A stretch of DNA of 64,000 nucleotides from Saprospiraceae bacterium. GTDB taxonomy: Bacteria; Bacteroidota; Bacteroidia; Chitinophagales; Saprospiraceae. Below the pieces are notes generated by a model. That model saw nothing but the letters and a program-made list of their open reading frames with translations. It had not been told where the DNA came from and searched no databases. This document shows positions 27,472 to 36,016 of this stretch, in pieces. The stretch is from positions 1 to 64,000 of the forward strand of contig JADKBS010000015.1 of NCBI GenBank assembly GCA_016714985.1, read 5' to 3'. Both the position numbers and the translations under genes were made by a program. Position 1 is the stretch's first letter. Each line of letters opens with the position of its first letter.

Positions 27472-28983
27472 ATGCGCCTTTTCCTTCTCATTTGCCTCGC
27501 AATGGCTAGCCATGCCCTCGTTGCCCAGCAGTCCCTGTTGGACAGCCTGTACGCCAGTTTTGCGTTGGCGAGAACGGACAGCGCCAAGTTGGAAGCGGCT
27601 TTTGCCATGTTCGATGGGCTGGAGATGAACCAAACGGATGAAATGAAGGCCATACTCGACACCACGGAGCATTGGGCCAAGGAGGTGGTGGGCGGCAACA
27701 TGGCCGTGCGTTGGGATTCGCACCGAGGCAATTGGCACTATGGCCTCGGCGACATGGAAAAAGCCTATCAAATTGCCATGGACTGCGCCCGCAATTTCAA
27801 GGTGATGAAGGACACCACGCACTATTGCGAAGCGCTGTTTCTTGCTGGCACGGCATTGTCCGAGTTCAATCCTAAGGCGGCGATTGGCATCATGGACGAA
27901 GCTGTGGCGATTGCCAAATCCCTGAACAACGACCAACTTTTGGCCAATTGCTTGACAAACTTGGCATACGCCCTCGAAATGGCCGATTTGAACCGAACCG
28001 AGCGTTACGCCAGGACGATTGAGGCGTCTTTGTTGACCTGTAAGAAAATGGACTTCCTGCAAGGCATTCTCATCAACAACTATAACCTGGTAGAGTACCA
28101 CTGTTCGCAGCGGCAATTTGCCAAGGCAAGGGAGCGCATTGCGGAAATGGAGCATTACCTCAAGGGCAGCGATGACGAAGAGGCATTGGCTTTCCCGATT
28201 GTTTCCGAAGGAAATGTGCTTATGGCGGAGGGCAATTTTGAAGCGGCGCTGCCAAAGATTGAGATGGGGTTCAACACCATGAAGAAGTTGGGCATTTGGG
28301 ACGGGCAGTGGGAGTTGTACCCGATTTTGATTGAATTGTACAAAAAAACGGGGCGCTACCGGCAGGCTTTCGAGTTTCTCGAAAACTATGAAACCATGCA
28401 GGATTCCATGATTTCGCTGGAAAAGAACAAGACCGTCCAAAACCTCCAGACACGCTACGAAACCGAGAAAAAAGAAGCCCAAATCGCTGCGCAACAAGCC
28501 GACCTCGCCCGCAGCCGCAAGGAAAAATGGGCTTTGGCGGGCGGCTTGGTGCTGCTTGGCGGGCTGTCCGTGCTCTTCTGGCGGCAGCGCCGTAAAACGC
28601 AGGCCGCCAACCTGGAACTGGCCGCCAGCAATGAACAAATCCAGCAAAAGAACCAAAAGCTCGACCTGCTCATGCGGGAGCTGCACCACCGGGTGAAGAA
28701 CAACCTGCAACTCGTGAGCAGCCTGCTGCGCCTCCAGTCCCGGCAGGTGGGCGACGGGGCGGCTTCCGTGGCCATCAAGGCGGGGCAACTGCGGGTGGAG
28801 GCTATGTCGCTCATCCACCAGCGGCTGTACCGGGAAGAGGGCATCACGCTGGTGAACATGCAGGAGTTCACGCAGGATTTGGTGGAGAAAATCGCCTTTG
28901 CCTTTGGCCACCGACTGGAGGAGATGGACTTAAAATTGAGTTCCAGCCCACTGACCTCGACGTGGACAAAGCCATGCCCATGA
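27472..28983 (+). CDS. Sensor histidine kinase (HisKA_2 type), main part, frameshifted
   Basis: The start at ATG 27472 gives a signal peptide (MRLFLLICLAMASHALVAQ). A periplasmic helical, TPR-like domain follows, then one membrane helix (about residues 353-372, ALAGGLVLLGGLSVLFW), and a HisKA_2 dimerisation domain with LHHRVKNNLQLVSSLLRLQ (H405/H406). The frame then fails inside the ATPase linker: after EEMDLK it reads LSSSPLTS. The other frame gives IEFQPTDLDVDKAMPMSLILNELLTNSFKYAFG, the expected HATPase start. One A missing from the AAAA run at 28932-28935 explains this. The kinase is expected to phosphorylate the LytTR regulator encoded directly upstream. Confidence 0.85.
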   Translation: MRLFLLICLAMASHALVAQQSLLDSLYASFALARTDSAKLEAAFAMFDGLEMNQTDEMKAILDTTEHWAKEVVGGNMAVRWDSHRGNWHYGLGDMEKAYQIAMDCARNFKVMKDTTHYCEALFLAGTALSEFNPKAAIGIMDEAVAIAKSLNNDQLLANCLTNLAYALEMADLNRTERYARTIEASLLTCKKMDFLQGILINNYNLVEYHCSQRQFAKARERIAEMEHYLKGSDDEEALAFPIVSEGNVLMAEGNFEAALPKIEMGFNTMKKLGIWDGQWELYPILIELYKKTGRYRQAFEFLENYETMQDSMISLEKNKTVQNLQTRYETEKKEAQIAAQQADLARSRKEKWALAGGLVLLGGLSVLFWRQRRKTQAANLELAASNEQIQQKNQKLDLLMRELHHRVKNNLQLVSSLLRLQSRQVGDGAASVAIKAGQLRVEAMSLIHQRLYREEGITLVNMQEFTQDLVEKIAFAFGHRLEEMDLKLSSSPLTSTWTKPCP

Positions 28984-29243
28984 GCTTGATTCTCAACGAG
29001 TTGCTGACCAATTCCTTTAAATATGCCTTTGGCGAAACGGCTCGCCCCGGGTTGGAAATCAGCCTTGTGCAGCAGGGCGACAAGCTCCGCTTCCACTACG
29101 CCGACAATGGCCCCGGCCTGCCCAAAAACGCCGATGGAACGGGGTCGTTTGGCGCTAAATTGATTGCCTCGCTGAGTGGGCAATTGGGTGGCCAGGCTAG
29201 GCAGTGGAACGAGGGAGGGGCGAGGTTTGAGTTGGTGTTTTAG
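28962..29243 (+). CDS. Sensor histidine kinase, HATPase C-terminal part
   Basis: This short frame is the ATP-binding end of the kinase that begins at 27472, not an independent gene. It holds the N box (LILNELLTNSFKYAFG), a G box (YADNGPGLP) and a C-terminal FGAKLIASLSGQLGG segment. Restoring one A at about 28932 joins it to the upstream frame and gives a complete kinase of about 590 residues. Confidence 0.8.
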   Translation: MDKAMPMSLILNELLTNSFKYAFGETARPGLEISLVQQGDKLRFHYADNGPGLPKNADGTGSFGAKLIASLSGQLGGQARQWNEGGARFELVF

Positions 29244-29252
29244 CGATGGGTT

Positions 29253-29301
29253 TTCTTGACAGCTTTCCGAAAGTTGTGAACTTTCGGAAAGCTGTCAAGA
29301 A
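29253..29301. terminator. Bidirectional hairpin between convergent genes
   Basis: Perfect 23-bp arms (TTCTTGACAGCTTTCCGAAAGTT and its complement) surround a GTG loop, between the kinase stop at 29243 and the convergent nuclease stop at 29306. Position and strength suit a transcription terminator for both genes, although no long T run follows. Confidence 0.65.
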
Positions 29302-29305
29302 GTTT

Positions 29306-30301
29306 TCATCCTTGCCCCTTCTCCAAACTTAAAACATACTCCAACTCCGTCCTGAGTTCTTCCTCATTGGGCAGGTAGAGTTGGTATTTGGAAACAAAGA
29401 GTTGGCTGGTCATGCCGTAAGTGGCAAACTCCACCAGCAGTTCATCCTTTTCACGGGTGAGAATGATGCCAATGGGCAGGTTGTCGCCCTCGAAGAACTC
29501 TTCTTTGGCAAAATAGCCTAGATAGGCGTTCATCTGCCCGATGTCCCGGTGCTTTACTTCGTCAATTTTCAGGTCAAGCAGCACAAAGCAGCGCAAGAAC
29601 CGATGGTAGAAAACGAGGTCAACCCGATGGCGTTTGTTGTTGATGGTGATGCCGTATTGCCGCCCAACGAAGGTGAAGCCCTTGCCGAGTTCCAGCAGAA
29701 AAGATTGCAGGTTGTCGAGCAAGCGGGTTTCCAGTTCCTTTTCCGACACCTGATATGGCTCAGGAATTTTCAGGAACTCGAAAACATAGGGGTCTCGCAA
29801 GAGGTCTTCAGGGCGCTCAATTGCTTTCCCTTTGCTCGCCAGTTGCAGTACCCCGGCCTTGTCTTGAGAAGCGGCGAGCCGCAAGAACAGGGCGCTGCTT
29901 TTTTGGCGCTTCAGTTCTCGCACGGTCCAGCGTTCAAGAATGGCCTGTTTTTCATAGAAACTGCGTTCGAGGTCGTGGTCAATAAATAACAGTTCCACGT
30001 AGTGCCCCCAATTCAATTGGTCAGACAAAAGTGAGGCATCGGGGTATCGAACATAGCATAACCGCATGGAAATCAAGTTAGTACGACTGAATCCCCTGCC
30101 CAATTGGTCAGACAAGTCCCTCGAAAGGCGCTCTAAAACCTTCGAGCCATAAACAGCTTTTTCATGGCCTGCCTGCTCAAATTCGACGATATGCCTGCCT
30201 ATTGCCCAATAGGTCAACACCATTTCGGGGGCCTTGATAGCGCGGCTGATGGTGCTTTTGATTTGCTCGACCAGCGTTTGATAGTTGTTTTGAACTTCCA
30301 T
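29306..30301 (-). CDS. YhcG/DUF1016-type PD-(D/E)XK nuclease
   Basis: The 331-residue protein has the two-part structure of the YhcG family: an N-terminal helical domain (YWAIGRHIVEFEQ…YGSKVLERLSRDL…GFSRTNLISMRLCY) and a C-terminal nuclease domain. The core shows D228 (RVDLVFYHR) and a second acidic site as D243-L-K245 (LLDLK), where I would expect ELK. The activity should be DNA cleavage or processing; family members often sit beside restriction-modification genes, but no methylase or restriction subunit gene is in this window. It is convergent with the sensor kinase gene and separated from it by a hairpin. Confidence 0.88.
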   Translation of the reverse strand: MEVQNNYQTLVEQIKSTISRAIKAPEMVLTYWAIGRHIVEFEQAGHEKAVYGSKVLERLSRDLSDQLGRGFSRTNLISMRLCYVRYPDASLLSDQLNWGHYVELLFIDHDLERSFYEKQAILERWTVRELKRQKSSALFLRLAASQDKAGVLQLASKGKAIERPEDLLRDPYVFEFLKIPEPYQVSEKELETRLLDNLQSFLLELGKGFTFVGRQYGITINNKRHRVDLVFYHRFLRCFVLLDLKIDEVKHRDIGQMNAYLGYFAKEEFFEGDNLPIGIILTREKDELLVEFATYGMTSQLFVSKYQLYLPNEEELRTELEYVLSLEKGQG

Positions 30302-30326
30302 ATTCTTTGAATAAACAATAGCACCC

Positions 30327-30334
30327 CAAAGCTA
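30327..30334 (-). promoter_or_regulatory. Candidate -7 promoter box (TAGCTTTG) for the YhcG-type nuclease
   Basis: On the minus strand TAGCTTTG matches the TAnnTTTG consensus and lies 26 bp before the nuclease start codon. The nearest upstream TTG is about 24 bp away, slightly long. The rest of 30302-30587 shows no gene I can support; a 61-codon ORF there has no coding character. Confidence 0.35.
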
Positions 30335-30587
30335 AGTGTATGTTTTGAATTGCCTAAACAATCGTTTCTGCTACTTACCATTCCCTTTTTCTTCGTTTCA
30401 TTTACAATTTCCCACCATTCACCACACCCACAACTCGATTCGTTTACAAGCTTCCACCTGACCTTTTTCCTGCCACCATATTTGTATCGAAATCAAATGA
30501 AGAATTGGGTATGGCTACCCTATGGTGTGAAGTGAGTTTAACCCCAATGACCAAGCTTTTCTTTCATCTTTCAAATTCAATTATCAC

Positions 30588-31793
30588 ATGAAAATTTCTA
30601 CATCAAAAAATCTTATTGCTTTGGTTTTCAGTGTATTGGCGGGTTTTTCGGCCTTCGGCCAAACAGCCATCACCATCACGGCGGCAGACATGCCTGTGCC
30701 GACGGGGCCGTACAACTTGGACAGAATCACGGGCTTGGTGCCCAATGCCGTGCCCGCTACCAATGCTGTTTGGGACTATGCCACGGCCTTCGGGAACATG
30801 CCAGACATAGCGGATTTCAACCCAGAGTTCATCCCATTTTTCTTGGATGCGGGCGTGGATGTTTACAGGTTATTGTTCAAGAACCTGAACCCCAATTTCG
30901 GCTACGAAATCTACCAAGAATTTGACTTCAACGCCAACGGCATTGACGACATCGCCGTGGACGTGGTGGAACAGAACTACACCCTCCAGCCCTTCACGGG
31001 CAATATCAACGACAGTATTTTCATACCCGCCCAAAGCAAAATCGTGAGTACGCCGAGGCGCATCGTCGAGTTCCCATTCACGGCCAACAGCGCATGGTCT
31101 TCGAGCAGCCGACGGGTGACGGATATGGTCTTCAATATCCCTGCTTTCGGCCTCAATTACGCACCTGTGCAACACGCCTACACTTGGGTGCGCCACGATA
31201 GCATCGTCGGTTGGGGCAAAATGCGGGTCTATACTCCCGACGGCCCCAGCATTGACTACGACGTGCTGATGGACAAAATCAGCGAGCATACCGTGGACAG
31301 CTTCTACCTGAATGGTACACCTGCTCCAGCGGCCCTGCTCACGGCTTTTGGCGTAGACCAAGGGCAAAAAACCGAGGAGACCTACCGCTACAATTTCTAC
31401 CGGAAAAGCAGCTTTGGCTACTTGGCCAGCTTCTACTACGAGACCGACGAGACCTTCACCAATGTGTTCAACGCCTTCATCGGCACGGATGGGCTGGAGA
31501 CTGCGCCCCCATCGGCGACCGTGGAAAATATAAGCTACGCAACCGTGCTTTACCCCAACCCATCGGCGGGCAGCGAGTTGAATATTAAGCTCATGGGCGG
31601 CCAGTTTGAGCTGGGCAGCTACGAGGTGTTCGATGCAATGGGAAGGCTGGTGAAGCAAGGCCAACTGCAAGCCAACGGCAGTGATGTTCAGGTCCAAATG
31701 GGCGAGCCATTGCGAAGCGGCAACTATTATATCCAATTGAAAGACAAGCAATTGCGCAGCATTGCAACACAACAATTCGAGGTGATAAATTGA
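30588..31793 (+). CDS. Secreted protein with T9SS type A sorting domain
   Basis: The protein has 401 residues with a standard signal peptide (MKISTSKNLIALVFSVLAGFSAFGQ). The middle part (about 30-310) is not recognised; it is rich in aromatic and acidic residues (DADVYRLLFKN-like strands) and probably forms a beta-sandwich. The C-terminal 80 residues (VLYPNPSAGSELNIKLMGG…GRLVKQGQL…LRSGNYYIQLKDKQ) are a T9SS type A sorting signal. It is therefore expected on the cell surface or in the medium. It precedes two lipoprotein genes in the same direction, but the 127-bp gap makes co-transcription uncertain. Confidence 0.88.
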   Translation: MKISTSKNLIALVFSVLAGFSAFGQTAITITAADMPVPTGPYNLDRITGLVPNAVPATNAVWDYATAFGNMPDIADFNPEFIPFFLDAGVDVYRLLFKNLNPNFGYEIYQEFDFNANGIDDIAVDVVEQNYTLQPFTGNINDSIFIPAQSKIVSTPRRIVEFPFTANSAWSSSSRRVTDMVFNIPAFGLNYAPVQHAYTWVRHDSIVGWGKMRVYTPDGPSIDYDVLMDKISEHTVDSFYLNGTPAPAALLTAFGVDQGQKTEETYRYNFYRKSSFGYLASFYYETDETFTNVFNAFIGTDGLETAPPSATVENISYATVLYPNPSAGSELNIKLMGGQFELGSYEVFDAMGRLVKQGQLQANGSDVQVQMGEPLRSGNYYIQLKDKQLRSIATQQFEVIN

Positions 31794-31920
31794 ATTTGAA
31801 AACAGCGGAGAACGGCTTGGATAAAAGCAACTGGACAAATTTGTAGGTGGAAACATCGTTTATTCCGGCCTTCTCCGCTTCTTTGTGTTCATTTTTCAAA
31901 ACAAAAAAAATCAAACGACG

Positions 31921-33015
31921 ATGAAAATCAAAATCTATCAGTTCGCAGGGTTAGTATTCGGCATCACCGCCCTTCTTTTTTCATGCAAGCCAAGTGGCAG
32001 CGTCCCTGCTTCTTGGCAAAAATTCATGGACTGCGCCAACACGGCTTGCGTGGCCGAAGTGGTAGCTGTCAAGGACGACTACCTGAATGACCCCAAGCCG
32101 CTTTTCGAGGAGTTCATCAAGACCGATGAGCGTGGCGAAGACCATTTCGTGGGCTGGCTCTACATCCTGCGGGACAGTGTGCTGAACAACTCCAGCTACG
32201 GCCCTACGATGGACAGATTCAACATGCAACAAGCGCTCATCAACAAGAGCCGGGAGTTTGAAAACGACCCAAAATACGGCACTTGGGCCAAGTCCGTCAT
32301 CGGCGAACTGGAATTGCTGGCCATCGCCTCTGAACTAGAAGATGACATCGTGGAGCACATGAGCATCACGGGCACCTACACCTACGAGCTGCCCAAGAAC
32401 GCCGGCTCCGGGGAACTCAAGATTTACCCATCCGACGACGGCACGGTGCGCTATGCCATCATGGTGGTAGGCCCACCGCCTGCCCACAACCAAGGCACGA
32501 TGGAAGGCAAGGCCCCTTTCAAAGACAATGTCATCACCATAACGAACACGGATTTCGGCGGCAAATGCGTCATAGAAATTACCATCACCGACGGGGAAGC
32601 CGTGGTGAAGACCCTTTCTGGTGGCCCATCCGAGTGTGGCTTTGGCAACAATGTGATGGCCGACGGCACCTACAAAATGGTGGATGATTTAAACCCGTTC
32701 ATGGCGGAAGGCGGCGATGAAGTGCCAACTACTTTGGAGGGCATTTGGGTGAGCACTACCGACCCGAAATCGGAGGTGGCCATCGGCAATGGGAAGTACG
32801 TAGAAATCTATGATACCAAGGAAGTGGGAAGCTACTCATTCCGGTACTTCAAGGTATGTCCAGGCGATTGCAACCCGATAGCCAAAACGCCTTGTATCCA
32901 GGTGAGGGGGCAGGACGATGTCTGCTATACAGTAGTGAAAACAGACGGCAAAACACTGGAGCTGTCCATGATTGGCGGCAAAGGCAATACGCTGGTTTAC
33001 AAGGCAAAGAAATAG
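31921..33015 (+). CDS. Predicted lipoprotein of unknown function
   Basis: The protein has 364 residues from ATG 31921; the longer ORF to 31885 is rejected because ATG 31921 begins a clean lipoprotein signal (MKIKIYQFAGLVFGITALLFSC, C22 as lipidated Cys). Residues 25-150 are helical (DCANTACVAEVVAVKDDYLNDPKPLFEEF). Residues 150-270 resemble a beta-rich domain (TGTYTYELPKNAGSGELKIY), and a similar strand pattern follows to the end. I do not recognise the family. It probably sits in the inner leaflet of the outer membrane. Confidence 0.8.
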   Translation: MKIKIYQFAGLVFGITALLFSCKPSGSVPASWQKFMDCANTACVAEVVAVKDDYLNDPKPLFEEFIKTDERGEDHFVGWLYILRDSVLNNSSYGPTMDRFNMQQALINKSREFENDPKYGTWAKSVIGELELLAIASELEDDIVEHMSITGTYTYELPKNAGSGELKIYPSDDGTVRYAIMVVGPPPAHNQGTMEGKAPFKDNVITITNTDFGGKCVIEITITDGEAVVKTLSGGPSECGFGNNVMADGTYKMVDDLNPFMAEGGDEVPTTLEGIWVSTTDPKSEVAIGNGKYVEIYDTKEVGSYSFRYFKVCPGDCNPIAKTPCIQVRGQDDVCYTVVKTDGKTLELSMIGGKGNTLVYKAKK

Positions 33016-33070
33016 GTTTTCTGCATTGTAGATAGTCACTTTTAAAATTGATGCTTGGGTTGGTCATTTG

Positions 33071-33158
33071 AGCAGGCCTTTTCGAGAGGAGGGGTTATCA
33101 AACCCCGGCGTTCCGGGACACCGGGGTTTGACGACCCCTCCTCTCGAAAAGGCCTGCT
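33071..33158. repeat. 88-bp palindromic element between two lipoprotein genes
   Basis: A 25-bp arm (AGCAGGCCTTTTCGAGAGG…) and its exact complement (33134-33158) enclose a second inverted pair (TCAAACCCCGG at 33098-33108, CCGGGGTTTGA at 33121-33131), with only two unpaired bases per side between them. A smaller hairpin, TCGGTAGG/CCTACCGA, lies at 33203-33228. No T run follows, so this looks more like an inserted palindromic element than a standard terminator. Confidence 0.8.
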
Positions 33159-33246
33159 ATCTACTTTGAATACGTTCATCTATAAAATCTTCTTCATCGT
33201 TGTCGGTAGGGTGTGCGCATCCTACCGAATTTTAATTTTTATCAAC

Positions 33247-34152
33247 ATGAAACAATCACTCATTCCCCTCCTTTTCGCTGCCCTGTTTTTTGCCGCCTGC
33301 GGCGAAAAACCTGCGCCAACGCCCGAAGCGCCTGCCGCTACCGAGCCAGATTTAAGCATCATCATCGGTGAAAAAATCGGCCTCATCACCCCCGCCAATT
33401 GCACACAAGAGGGCATTTTGGCTGCCTATGGCAAGGATGCAAAGGTGGATTCCATCTATCTAATTGACGGCATGTACGGGGAAGGTGTCGTGCTCTTCCC
33501 AGACAATCCACGGCGCAAGGTTTCGGTTTTTTGGGACAACCATAACGACCCAGGGCGTCCCGCCTTCATTCGAATTGATGGCGACAGTACGGGCATCACC
33601 GACTGGAAAACAGCGGAAGGCATAACATTGGGCACCCCGCTCGCCGAATTGGAAAAACTGAACGGGAACGCCTTTGAAATCTCCGGCTTTGGCTGGGACT
33701 ATGGGGGTTATGTGACAGACTGGAAGGGCGGAAAATTCAACATCTCCCTCGGAATCAGGATGGCCCCCACTGCCGACGAGGCTTCCGCAAAAGTCTCCGG
33801 CGAAGGCGGTTTCAATTCCCAAAACCCCGACATGCAGGCCGCCAAGCCCGTCGTTACGAGGATGGAGTTCCGTTTTTTGGCCAATGAAAAACTTCCTGAT
33901 TGCATTGCTGCACTGGTTGCCGCCGACAAGGAGCAAGGCAGGATGAATGTCCTGAAGTTAAACCTGAACGGAAGCGACCATTATTGGCTACAAAGCGGCG
34001 CTGCGGCCTACGATGGCATTGAGTACGTCTATCAAGTCATCAAGGATGGCAAATGCGAGGAGGTCTGCCAGATGGGCGGCATGAGGATGCCCCCACCCTG
34101 CCAAAAAGTCTATGAAGGCAAGCAGTGGGAATTGGTTTGGGAGGAGAAGTGA
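33247..34152 (+). CDS. Predicted lipoprotein of unknown function
   Basis: The protein has 301 residues from ATG 33247, giving a lipoprotein signal with lipobox FFAAC (C18). The long upstream ORF extension (to 33055) runs through the palindrome and is not coding. A Pro/Ala/Glu-rich linker (KPAPTPEAPAATEPD) follows the Cys, then a globular domain beginning IIIGEKIGLITPANCTQEGILAAYGKDAKVD, which resembles secreted domains that repeat a 'set by GLI' type motif, and two Cys-containing C-terminal segments (CEEVCQMGG…PPCQKVYEG). The family is not identified. It is probably envelope-associated. Confidence 0.8.
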   Translation: MKQSLIPLLFAALFFAACGEKPAPTPEAPAATEPDLSIIIGEKIGLITPANCTQEGILAAYGKDAKVDSIYLIDGMYGEGVVLFPDNPRRKVSVFWDNHNDPGRPAFIRIDGDSTGITDWKTAEGITLGTPLAELEKLNGNAFEISGFGWDYGGYVTDWKGGKFNISLGIRMAPTADEASAKVSGEGGFNSQNPDMQAAKPVVTRMEFRFLANEKLPDCIAALVAADKEQGRMNVLKLNLNGSDHYWLQSGAAAYDGIEYVYQVIKDGKCEEVCQMGGMRMPPPCQKVYEGKQWELVWEEK

Positions 34153-34344
34153 AGGTAGTATTTGGAATTTGAGAAATTAGGAGATTGAGGGCTTCCAGTC
34201 ATTGGCTCATGCCGAGGTGGAAGCCCTCGGTATATTTGGGGCAGTGGTTTAAGCCAACAACCAACGGCCAACAACTTCATGCACGACCTGTCCCGATTTT
34301 TCGGGAAATCTTGGCGATGTGGGCATCAACTGACATTTACCCTC
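34153..34344. other. Non-coding spacer with small inverted repeats
   Basis: An inverted pair GAGGGCTTCC (34187-34196) and GGAAGCCCTC (34219-34228) encloses 22 bp. A TCCCGATTTTTCGGGA hairpin lies at about 34292-34307. Short plus-strand ORFs here (34185-34496, 34279-34548) overlap the DUF2752 gene antisense and are rejected. Confidence 0.5.
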
Positions 34345-34659
34345 CTAAGCCTCCGTTTTCCCCTTCAGCAATCCAAGCTTGCCTGCAGCATCTTTCACCC
34401 AAATTACCCAAACCACCACCAATCCAGGGTAAATTGCCACAACGCCTATATTGTAGTATATGGCATCTGCGAACTGGAAATGGTGGAAGTGCATGACGGC
34501 ACGGGTCATGCCGCAGCCAAAGCACTCCACGTCGAAAAAAGCTTTTGAAGGGCAAAGCTCTATCCCCGTGTTGTCGAAGAAATCGCCGGGGAGCAGCCAA
34601 AGCACAAGGGGGGCGAGCAACAGCAAAGCAAGCCAAATATGGGTTTTGTATTTTTTCAT
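34345..34659 (-). CDS. DUF2752 membrane protein
   Basis: The protein has 104 residues from ATG 34657-34659 (MKKYKTHIW). It has an N-terminal membrane helix (LALLLLAPLVLWLLP), the DUF2752 signature CFGCGMTRAVMHF, and a second helix (VVAIYPGLVVVWVIWV). DUF2752 proteins are small inner-membrane proteins of unknown role. The gene lies just downstream of the Pmp3-like gene on the same strand. The terminator between them lies only 23 bp before its start codon, so it may depend on read-through. Confidence 0.85.
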   Translation of the reverse strand: MKKYKTHIWLALLLLAPLVLWLLPGDFFDNTGIELCPSKAFFDVECFGCGMTRAVMHFHHFQFADAIYYNIGVVAIYPGLVVVWVIWVKDAAGKLGLLKGKTEA

Positions 34660-34681
34660 TCCTGAAAAGTTGTTGAATAAA

Positions 34682-34722
34682 AAAGCGGTAAACAAAAGCA
34701 CAGGGCTTTCATTTACCGCTTT
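34682..34722 (-). terminator. Rho-independent terminator downstream of the Pmp3-like gene
   Basis: AAAGCGGTAAA (34682-34692) pairs with TTTACCGCTTT (34712-34722). Read on the minus strand, the stem is followed by a T-rich run (CTTTTTTATT), as expected for intrinsic termination of the gene ending at 34752. Confidence 0.65.
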
Positions 34723-34751
34723 ATTGCAAGTGCTTTTAGGCAAGAAGTGGA

Positions 34752-35210
34752 TTAGTTCTTTCCGCCGCCGTAGTAATCGCCCATTCTAGCGAAAGCATGG
34801 ATGACACCTGGAAGCCAGCAAAGCGCCATTAGGAGGAGGTTAACCCACCAGTTTTTGCCTTCGAAGTCGTCCATAACGCCCATCAAAATCCAAGAGAAAC
34901 CGAGGATTGCCCCCACGATGTAAAGTCCTTTTGGGATATCAGGGTCGCCTTTCAATTGCTTCTTTACAATCTTCTGGGCAGCCTTCAATTGGATGGTCTG
35001 CTTCAATGTCATCCGTTTGCCGGTCATTTCCTTGTACTTCTTGGGCGTAAGGCTGAGGAAATTGGCCAAACCCATATCCGCCATTTCTGGGGTCAGGGCC
35101 TTCATTTCTGGAGAATCGCCGAAATCGGCAGTCCAGTTTCCTTGTACGGATGCGGCATTCAGGTTAAGGCAGAGAAGTGCCAGCGCAAAAAAGGTTAAGA
35201 TTTTTTTCAT
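34752..35210 (-). CDS. YqaE/Pmp3-family membrane protein with long N-terminal region
   Basis: The protein has 152 residues with signal peptide (MKKILTFFALALLCLNLNA). After it comes a LTPKKYKEMTGKRMTLKQTIQLKAAQK helical segment typical of the Bacteroidota version of this family. The C-terminal domain has two membrane helices (GLYIVGAILGFSWILMGVMDD and WWVNLLLMALCWLPGVIHAFARM) in the Pmp3 arrangement. Pmp3 proteins are small hydrophobic proteins linked to membrane potential and stress in other organisms. A promoter-like TTTG…TAATTTTG pair precedes it. Confidence 0.88.
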   Translation of the reverse strand: MKKILTFFALALLCLNLNAASVQGNWTADFGDSPEMKALTPEMADMGLANFLSLTPKKYKEMTGKRMTLKQTIQLKAAQKIVKKQLKGDPDIPKGLYIVGAILGFSWILMGVMDDFEGKNWWVNLLLMALCWLPGVIHAFARMGDYYGGGKN

Positions 35211-35250
35211 AAAAAAATGATTAAGGTTTAAATGTAGATTTTTCTCCGGC

Positions 35251-35278
35251 CAAAATTAGTCACAAGGTTGAAAGCAAA
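35251..35278 (-). promoter_or_regulatory. Candidate promoter for the Pmp3-like gene (TTTG-N16-TAATTTTG)
   Basis: On the minus strand TAATTTTG (35251-35258) matches the TAnnTTTG box and TTTG (35275-35278) lies 16 bp upstream. Transcription would start about 35 bp before the start codon at 35210. Confidence 0.5.
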
Positions 35279-35346
35279 AAATTTGAGCCGGATTATTTTT
35301 TGATTAAAAATTGCTGCTATATGTGGCTAGTGAAAATTTTGCCGCC

Positions 35347-35841
35347 TCACTCAGCAAAAACATAACGGACGCCGAGGTTGCCGTAAAGCCCCCTAAAGCC
35401 ATTAACATAGCCGTTGATGAAAATATTGGGCACCCAATCCAAGGTGATGCTCAAAGGGATGTCCTCCACTTTATAGTCCAACCCGACATAGCCTTGTATT
35501 GAAACGCCCAAATTGTCCCCAGCGTCGAGCAGGTCATTATCGTAGCGGTAGAACTGCAGCCCAGCACCTGCCCCCACATACCACTGCAGCCCGTCCACGC
35601 CTTCCAGGTCGAAATGGACCTGGTAGGCACCATTGGCAGAGAACCAACCGTACCGGGCGAACCCACGGTAACCGCCGTACAATTCTATGGCATTGTTGCC
35701 AGCAACAAAAGTCTTGAAGGAGACGGCCCAAGGGTAGCCCACTCGCGCTCCAATCGCAGATTTATAGTTTTGGGCAGTGAGGGCTGAGGCCCCGAAAAAG
35801 GTTACAAGGCTGATAACCAACAGAATAGATTGTTTTTTCAT
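35347..35841 (-). CDS. Small outer-membrane beta-barrel protein
   Basis: The protein has 164 residues from the ATG at 35839-35841 (MKKQSILLVISLVTFFGASALTAQ signal peptide); the longer frame to 35958 adds an unrelated leader. The mature part alternates polar and hydrophobic residues with aromatic girdles (IGARVGYPWAVSFKTF, IELYGGYRGFARYGWF, LGVSIQGYVGLDYKVE) and ends in VRYVFAE, which fits an eight-stranded porin-like barrel ending in an aromatic strand. Its role is unknown. Confidence 0.82.
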   Translation of the reverse strand: MKKQSILLVISLVTFFGASALTAQNYKSAIGARVGYPWAVSFKTFVAGNNAIELYGGYRGFARYGWFSANGAYQVHFDLEGVDGLQWYVGAGAGLQFYRYDNDLLDAGDNLGVSIQGYVGLDYKVEDIPLSITLDWVPNIFINGYVNGFRGLYGNLGVRYVFAE

Positions 35842-36016
35842 TTGAGTAAGTTTATGTTTGTCGAAAAAATTGTCACCCAAAGTATCATCAGGTGTCACAA
35901 GCGCATAGGGAATAGGCGGGAAACAGCTTTGTTCAGCATTGATAAGAAGCGCTCGCAAATGCTGATTACAGCGTCAAAAGTAATGACAAGTGCCAAAGCT
36001 CAAACAATTGAGCAAC

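Noticed and set aside
27424..28911. 495-codon minus-strand ORF
   Set aside because: Antisense shadow of the sensor kinase; no domain or start signal.
30350..30535. 61-codon plus ORF between the nuclease and T9SS genes
   Set aside because: Low-complexity Phe/Ser/His composition and no family resemblance; the region is more likely regulatory.
30870..31856. 328-codon minus-strand ORF
   Set aside because: Antisense to the intact T9SS gene 30588-31793.
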